NCBI GenBank assembly: GCA_039111635.1
Contig: JBCAQO010000008.1
Coordinates: 1,364,001 to 1,428,000, forward strand
From: Heterobasidion occidentale
Taxonomy: Eukaryota > Basidiomycota > Agaricomycetes > Russulales > Bondarzewiaceae
Reading direction: 5' to 3'
DNA: 64,000 bases
Part shown: piece after piece, positions 51,044 through 64,000 of the stretch
Layout: each line of letters starts with the position of its first letter
How positions within the stretch are numbered: the stretch's first letter is position 1
Notes under the pieces: model-generated
What the model was told of the DNA's origin: nothing
Databases searched by the model: none
The model's input: only the letters and a program-made list of their open reading frames with translations
Program-made: the position numbers and the translations under genes

Positions 51044-52164
51044 ATGTCGCCTTCAAGTATCACACGATGGATACCTCTCGAAAGCAATCCGGATGTGAGT
51101 TTGATCGCTCACATCATGAAGGTCTGAATTACTCTGTGGAAGCCTCATCTAGCCTACGGCAGATCTTAAATGCGGTATGTGCAACTTCACCGTCTTACAA
51201 CCTCGCTGATATGTGTGGATATACCCCAGTGGGCGAACAAAGTGGGCCTTGTCCCCACAGATCAGTTCCATGATGTATACGGTCTTGACGACGAGGTGGG
51301 CCTTTTCCGGCACGTTGTTTAGACGTATAATAGAAGCGGACATAGTTACTCTCTATGGTTCCTCAACCTGTCAAAGCTGTAGTCCTTCTCTTCCCGATCA
51401 GAGGACCTTTCGAAGGAATAAGGAGACAAGAAAATGAGAAAATCACAACGGAAGGACAAACACCCATAGATCCGACGATCATCTGGATCAAGCAGACTGT
51501 GAGTTGCCGTCAAACCTTACCTTGCAGAAATCTCATAAAAGACTGCCTGTCAGATTTCCAATGCATGTGGGACCATGGGATTGCTGCATGCACTAGCAAA
51601 TGTGCGTTTGATTCCATTCAAAATACAAGCCACTAACGCCCAAGGCAGTCAAATGTGACCATCGAGCCAGAGTCTCCTTTGTCACAGTTCATCGACGAGT
51701 GCAAAAGCACGTCTTATCTCCTCATTCTGCGCTTTATTCGGGCTGACTTGCGTCGATAGACAAGACACCCCTCGAACGCTCTAAACTTCTGGAAGAGACT
51801 CCTCTTTTTGCCGCTGTTCATGAGGAATTTGCATCATCTGGACAGTCTGCTGTTCCCGAAAATTTGGACGTGGATCTGCACTTCACGTGTTTTGTTCAAG
51901 CTCCTGCTGCGTCTGCCAGGGCGGCTGAGACCGAGACGACGGAGATGCGTTTGATCGAACTCGACGGAACTCGGAATGGCCCTATCGACCGGGGGACATG
52001 TACAAACCTTCTGAAGGTGTGTGTGAAAGCTCGCGCATCGTGCTGTCTCCTGCCGTCCCGTCTTACACGTCTTGCAGGATGCCGCTACCTATGTTAAAGA
52101 GAAGATGATTCCGAACGTGCCTAGTGCACAATTCAGCATGATGGCTCTTGCAGCGGTGCTCTGA
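51044..52164 (+). CDS. Ubiquitin C-terminal hydrolase, UCH family (Peptidase C12; Yuh1/UCHL3-like)
   Basis: Exons: 51044-51094, a 12-nt microexon 51163-51174, 51230-51295, 51346-51498, 51554-51601, 51649-about 51707, 51760-52016 and 52078-52164. The protein starts MSPSSITRWIPLESNPD then ILNAWANKVGLV. Catalytic residues: Gln in IKQTISNACGTMGLLHALAN, Cys in NACGT (codon 51566-51568), His in VDLHFTCFV, Asp in ELDGTRNGPIDRG. It cleaves small adducts from the ubiquitin C-terminus. The crossover-loop region (CKNKTPLERSKLLEE) is joined by an intron that appears to use a GC donor (A|GCACGT) and a GATAG acceptor. The C-terminus FSMMALAAVL matches the family. Confidence 0.9.
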
Positions 52165-52376
52165 AGCGCTCAGACTTCAGGCAAGGTGAATGGAAATACA
52201 TTGCGGTGTACATAGTATAATCATGCAATGTCTACATGTCGACCTGGCAGAAACAAAATAATATGTACGCTGTGTGCACGTGATCCTTGCTCAGCTGTGA
52301 GAATTTGAGGGCAGTCACTATTAGTCACTGGGCAGTCGCATCATCGTCACCTGCGATTTCGTGCTTGTCGTCCACG

Positions 52377-58492
<6,116 letters not shown>

Positions 58493-58776
58493 CTGCTCCA
58501 TGTATAAGTACAGTACTGGTACTTGTGTTGTGAAGCAAACGGAAAATCATTTCAGACGAAAATAAGGTTGCTAAAGCGCCGAGGTGGCGCCGGGGCACCG
58601 GCGAAGCTGTTTGCTCCACACTTTGCAGAGACATATGGATGCTTGACTTCGACCGTGAACCAGCCTGAACCAGCCTGTTCTCCATTTCATCTCGGCTCAC
58701 TGCCATCTTCGTTCCTTTTCCCCTCTGTCATTCACGATTCACTGTTCGTCTTTACTTCAACCTCGCCTGAGGCCTC

Positions 58777-61476
58777 ATGTCTTCTGGGCGCACGCCTCCT
58801 CATGAAGACATAGCTCTACCTACTCTTGCCAGCTCAAAAGCCATCGATTACGCTTCCCCAACCAAATTTACAGATATCAATGCTACCGTCACTTCCCACG
58901 TAGACTCTGACTCCTCTAATACAACGGCAACCAACTCAGACGATGAATTCGACTGGGACGCCGACGAGGATGCAGCAACTATTCATCAACAAACGGATGA
59001 GTCTTCTAAGGCCAAGCGTGGACGGTTCCTCTACCTGGCTTTCATGAAGCTCTCAAGACCTATCAGGACATTTCTCATCGGTATCATTGGTGTGGGCATT
59101 CTCATCACACCTTTCTTGCTCTTCCAATTGCGCTTCACACACAGCGTTGCTCGGCCCCATGTTCACGCGTGGTCTCTTTGGCTCGCAATCGCTTGGGCAG
59201 CTGGCTGTGTCACTTCCCTCGTGGTCGACCTCGTGCCTCGTCTCTTCATCGGTGTCATGGTCTTGATCGGATACAAGGTTGAGCGTTTGAAGACTCAAAT
59301 CGAGGTAGAGCTTCATCCAACGTGACAAGGACCTAGAGCTCACGTCGTGTTTCGGTAGCTGATTTTCGCAATCTCTGGGTGGTTGAAACTTGCGTTAGAT
59401 ATATCTTGGGCATGGATCGCACTCTCCGTCATCAGAGCCATCATCAAACCTCCTGGATCGTACTGGGTTGTCATCAATCGTGTCATGCAGGTATGTGAGA
59501 TCGGTCACCTTCCCCTTACACATGTCTCACCGCGCACCCCAAGGCCCTCTTCTCTGCAGGTGTCATTGTATTGGTTGAGAAGACATTCCTCCACATGATT
59601 GCAATAAACTTTCATGAGAGGGCCCTGGCAGACCGGCTCGCGGAGAACCGTCTCGGACTCAAAGCTCTTGATCGGCTTTCCAATGCACAGCCAGTGCAGG
59701 CCAAGAAGACTCCATATGGCAAGAAAGGCCACAAGAGCTTTGGTGGTTCTATGGGTACATCGCTGGATCTGTTTGGGCTCCGTGAAAAGAAGGAGGGGCA
59801 AGACGGTCAAGCATCTTCTTCAAGTCCATCCCCTGTTCACGAAAAGGAGGACAGTCATCCTACGGAGAACTCTTTCAACAAGACGAGCTCCGCAGAACGG
59901 AAAAGGCGCAGGAAGAAGGCAGTCGCAGCCGTCATAGTTGACCAAGTCGGAGGTGCCATCGGGCAAGTGGCCCTCAAGAATTCCAAGTTCAATCGCGAAC
60001 AAGGTCTTGGCGATCTCCACTCTGCACGCAAACTGGCTAGGAAGCTGTTTAGCGCATTAAGCGATGCATATCCGCCAAGGTCCCACCTTGTTGTCGAGGG
60101 TCAGTGTTTTCGTCATGTCACCAGTGTGGGGATTTATTCACTGCACTCCTTCTAGACTTCGATCCGTATTTTCGCTCTACGTCTGAATCAGTACGTGATT
60201 TTGACCTTTATCGATATACTGTCAACTCATCAACTCATGTTCATAAGCATGCTGCCTTCGCACTCTTTGATAAGGACGGCAACGGTGACATCAGTAAGAA
60301 AGAGATGCGGGAAGCCGTACAACGAATCTACCGGGAGCGGAAGGCTCTGACTTCCAGCTTGAAGGTCAGATTACCGTTTTAGATGTGCCAAAGTATGCTG
60401 GGCTCAAATTATTGCAGGATGTCAGCTCGGTTGTCGCGAAACTAGATGCTGTCCTCCTTTGCGTGGCGCTCGTGGGCATTGTCTTCGTTTGTCTTCTAAT
60501 ATTCAATAAGAGCAATACACTGGCATCCCTCGTCCCACTTGCAACCATCATCTTGGGTTTCTCGTTCATCTTCGGCCATTCCGCTCAGACTTTATTTGAG
60601 TCGGTGAGCCCTCACCGTTCATCTATTTAGAAATCATAACTGAATACCGACATCCAAGTTGATATTTATCTTCGCAACGCACGTTTTCGATGTTGGAGAT
60701 CTTGTCATGATTGATGACCAGGTGAGCTTCCTGGCATTTATCTTCTGTCCAGCGCTTGAAATACCCTCGCAGCCTCTATTCGTTAAGGAATTTGGTCTTT
60801 TTTCAACTACATTCCGCCGTGTGGATGGACAGGAGATCATTGCACCCAATGCCCTGCTATCAAGTGCAAAGCTCGTGCATAACTTGAGACGCAGCTCTTC
60901 CATGTAAGACTGAACAATATATGATGGAACTATGCTAACTATCCTTCTAGGTGGGAGAGCACTAACTTGATGATTGCTTACGAGACGTCGCTTGAGATCA
61001 TTGAGCAGCTCAAGATCCGTATGAACGCTTATGTAACCCAAAACAGTCGTGAATGGTCGGGCTTAGGTATCAATATCGATAAGATGGAATACCAGAATGC
61101 TATTCATCTAATCGTTGCTATGGAGCGTAAGTCTTATACTCCATTTCTTGCTCATTTCCTTCAATGACCCTTCCGTCCTCTTTGTAAAGATCGATCCAAC
61201 TGGCAAGATTGGGGCGGACGCTGGATGCGCCGTACAGCTTTCATGCGCCACCTGAAGATTGTACTTGAGGATCTCAACGTCAAGTACACGATGCCAGTGC
61301 AGCCCGTTTTGATACCTAATCCCCCTAAGGGCTTTACTCAATCCCCGCAACTGCGTCGGGGTGGCCCACATCATGCGAGTCGTGAAGATTTGGGCAACGC
61401 AGGGTCATTCCAAGGTAGTGAATACATGCGGAGAGCCCCAGGGCCCACACTTCAGCCTGGTGATAGTATCTTCTGA
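58777..61476 (+). CDS. Mechanosensitive ion channel, MscS family with EF-hand (fungal Msy1/Msy2-like)
   Basis: About nine exons. The acidic N-terminus (DSDDEFDWDADEDAATIHQQ region) is followed by membrane helices (FLIGIIGVGILITPFLLFQL; LAIAWAAGCVTSLVVDLVPR; ALDISWAWIALSVIRAIIKP). A cytosolic loop rich in Ser/Lys follows, then an EF-hand HAAFALFDKDGNGDISKKEM with the DxDxNGxIxxxE calcium ligands. The MscS pore region is ASLVPLATIILGFSFIFGHS, and the beta domain has FIFATHVFDVGDLVMIDDQ then VDGQEIIAPNALL. In fission yeast such proteins sit in the ER and limit calcium rise during hypo-osmotic swelling. The Pro/Gly-rich C-terminus is probably disordered. Joints keep frame where I checked them. 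Confidence 0.9.
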
Positions 61477-63692
61477 TTTTTCGTTGGACTGGAAGAAGCA
61501 GGAAGGTCATATAGATAGATATCACCGAGGCATGCATTGGACATACTTAGCTGGAGTGGCAGTTGGAGCGATTTATACTCAATGCTTTATCATTTTTGAA
61601 GCTATGCATCCGGGCTACCCCTTGTCAAAGGAAAAGCACAAACGGATGCGATATTGCGGTTACGTGTACTAATACCACGGCCCTCCGGCCCAGTCAAAAG
61701 TCAGTCGAGGCAGATCGAGGCAGATATAGGCGAATCTTTCTGAATGGATTTGAATCTTTCTCCCTCTTAAATTTTAGACTTTTCAGAGGCAAATCGAGGC
61801 AGATCCATTGAAATAACATTCCCGTAGATTCGCCTCAATTCGCATAAAGGCTGTTTTGAAACTCAAATATATCATTGATTACTCAAAAAACACCGATATT
61901 TTTAAATCCATTTAATCCATTTGGAATCCATTTATATACATTTATTTGTGACTAATACATGCAATTATTCCCATCCCCTCTGCCCCGAAAGAAGTGGAAT
62001 CTTCGTCTACTTACTAGTTGGAGATATAACGACTGGGATTGTCGTACTCTGACAGTGCGGAGAGCAACTGAAGACTCCGAGTCGCATGGTGTGAGATGCG
62101 GGTGGTGAGCGGACCCTGTATGGGGGAAGGAGGTGTAGGTGGGCGGAAGGTGATTAGATGGAGGGAGAAACGGGGGGCGTACGGAGATGACAAGATGGAG
62201 GGATGTGTGGAGGCGGTGGTAGGAGGTGTGGGAGCGAGTAGACGACAAGGCAGTGGGAGGCATGTGGGGATGAGGTGATGGTGGGAAGGGCAGGCAGCGG
62301 GCGGATGCCATATGGTCAAGACGGAAGGCATAGTTACCAATGGCAAGGAAGATGCCAGTAGTGATGCAGGCAATGTTGTGGTTTGAGAGAGTAGGCGACG
62401 GACGGAGGGGGGGGGAGGAGGGATGTTGTGAAAATCGTCCGCACTCTATGACTACACGATGTCTGTTGGCAGCCACTCATCCAGCTCGCCGAACACACCA
62501 GGGTCGAACATCGCCGGGAGCTGGGACTGATGACTCAACAACAATGCAGGCACGGAGTACTGGTCAGATATAAGCAGAGACACAATTGCAGGTGCCGCTG
62601 CAGACGTTGCAGGCATGGCGGCGGTGGTGGCGTTGGTTGTACTGCTAGAACATACCAGGGATGACACAGGCAGCACGCTTGACAGTGCACCCGTCGCAGT
62701 GGCATTGGCAGACTGCGGCGGCAAGAGGTGAAATGGCTGGACCGGTGGGTGCAGAGGCGGCATGACGAGCAGGTTCACTGCCGCTGCAGCCTGGGCGTTC
62801 CCACCGGCATGGGCAGTCAATTACGCACCCAGAACAGTGCCGGTGGTCATAGAGTCGGGAGCAGTGGCGGTGGCGGCGAGCCCGTGGGGGCAGTCAGCAC
62901 TACTCCTGGCGAGTGGAGTTGCCGTTCGCATTGGCGGCATTGGCGGCGTGGATGCTTTGCAGCTCCACAAGCGTCGTGTTGTGCTCTCTCTTTCCACGCG
63001 GGCATACGTGCACGTCGGTGTCAGTGACGAAGCAAGGCGAGGAGAGAAGAAGCGGAGACAGACGCACATTGACAGCTGCATTCTTGTGGAGTCTGTGATC
63101 TGGTGCTCGTCCGGGTGCGGGGTGCAGGCGTTATCGCTCTCACCCTCTGTTGGCCGTGATCAAATCCCCGTCGAGGACACAGTCAGAGGGACTGACGTGC
63201 AAGAGGCGGGGCCTGCACAAATGTGTGGGTGCGTCAGCGTGAGACTGTGAGAGCCAGAGAGCAATAAACATGATAGAGGACGTCAGACCGCACCTGCATG
63301 AAAGAGAAGGGTGAGCGGTGCGTCCTAGTGTGCCTTCGCACATCCACCCACGTACACGCGCACCTCGCCAGAGACCGCGCGCATGCGCCCACTGTCGATG
63401 TCCAGCCTCTGACACACGCTCAGTGCGTCTGCCCCAAGCACGAGGGGAAGCCTCCGCGTCGAGCCAAAGAAGCACAAAGTCTGTATTGACGACAAAAAGA
63501 CAGAACTGATTGCTTTGATACCCTGAATGATCTCGTTTTGCCTCCAATTGTACTGTCCTTTTTTTCTTAGCCTCTTCGACTGACGCAGACAACTTGATGT
63601 AGGAAAGTCAGATGTTGTTGAGGAGATGGGTGTGATCATCGCTGCGTGCGCAGGCGACGTTACCAGTTGAGGAGACAAAACCGGAGTGAAGT
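61477..63692. other. Gene-free interval with an AT-rich repeat and G-rich tracts
   Basis: I find no supported gene. At 61700-61850 GAGGCAGATC-type words recur, and AGGCGAATCT (about 61727) is matched by its exact inverse AGATTCGCCT (about 61834). At 61900-61945 ATCCATTTA repeats about four times. 62095-62420 is G-rich on the plus strand with a run of about nine G near 62409. ORFs up to 174 codons on the minus strand mirror this bias (Pro/Ser/His-rich) and have no recognisable domain. Confidence 0.45.
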
Positions 63693-64000
63693 TGTTACGA
63701 ACTGCTCGTTCAGTAACCCAAGAGTAACAGGTTCTTCCCTAGGTCGCACAATGAACTGAGTGGTGGACGAAGTCTCGACTGTATCAGGTAGCGATACAGG
63801 AGGGAATAGTGATTGGCTCTAAGAGTCCTGTATGCGTAGATACAGGGGGAACGAAGAGAATAGACTGAAGATCCTCAGCCTATTCTATGGGCCTTATATA
63901 CTGTATGGGGTATAGGGTAAGAGTCCGTGTGCTTCTCCAGGTTTCCATCCTAGGAGAGCTGTGGCCGCCGTCTTTCTCTGCCGACGCCTACTCTTGTACT
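63693..64000 (-). repeat. Partial LTR of the A/C family at the window edge
   Basis: It begins TGTTACGAACTGCTCGTTCA and matches the first ~300 bp of the A and C LTRs, including the transcript-start word (plus AGAATAGACT near 63847) and the TATATAAGG box on the minus strand. It runs off the end, so solo LTR and full element cannot be told apart. Confidence 0.9.

Noticed and set aside
62014..62476. 174-codon minus-strand ORF
   Set aside because: Composition follows the G-rich plus strand (Pro/Ser/His), no domain, and alternative frames of similar length overlap it.

Overview
The window is nuclear DNA of a filamentous basidiomycete, most likely an Agaricomycete. The host genes are split by many introns of about 50-75 nt with GTRNGT donors and short exons, their products match fungal families (YCF1-type ABC transporter, YANK-type kinase, Zpr1, Nup53, Yea4-like transporter, fungal EF-hand MscS channel), and more than half of the rest is Ty3/gypsy chromodomain LTR retrotransposon. 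No bacterial operon, tRNA, rRNA gene or CRISPR array was recognised.

Layout. 1-7.5 kb: gene-poor DNA with simple and degenerate repeats, promoter-like remnants in inverted orientation, and two doubtful ORFs. 7.5-40.8 kb: a retrotransposon nest. Element A (minus strand, 3' LTR 7518-8117) was split by element C (minus strand, 9383-31550, same family). C was in turn split inside its integrase by element B (minus strand, 14517-24898, perfect GTGTC target duplication), and C's 5' LTR was hit by two solo LTRs of the B family (perfect CATGG and GCCTC duplications). A is cut off at 31997 by element F (plus strand, 31998-40793), which has no target duplication, so a deletion or recombination joint lies there. 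40.8-61.5 kb: a compact run of host genes: a CCDC90/MCUR1-like mitochondrial protein, guanylate kinase, YANK-like kinase, UDP-GlcNAc transporter, Nup53, Zpr1, a ubiquitin C-terminal hydrolase, a YCF1/MRP ABC transporter and an EF-hand MscS channel. 61.5-63.7 kb: no convincing gene. 63693-64000: start of another A/C-family LTR, running off the window.

How the parts work. The retroelements encode Gag (CCHC knuckle) and Pol in the order protease, RT, RNase H, integrase, chromodomain, and each carries extra ORFs 3' of Pol. In B, C and F the sequence just inside the 5' LTR, after a CT dinucleotide, is complementary to a 10-nt segment of the LTR that lies where the transcript should start (24-26 nt after a TATA-like box). 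This is the Tf1-type self-priming arrangement. All autonomous reading frames have frameshifts, an in-frame stop or a deletion, so none of these copies looks competent.

Most unusual observation. The 3' non-coding part of the A/C family is an array of hairpin-rich cassettes, each bounded by a conserved motif of about 21 nt (core TAGTTTATCGTCATTGCGGA, ending in C). Between A and C one cassette has been replaced by an unrelated one while its flanks stay nearly identical, and the C version carries 21 nt identical to the conserved 530-loop region of 18S rRNA.
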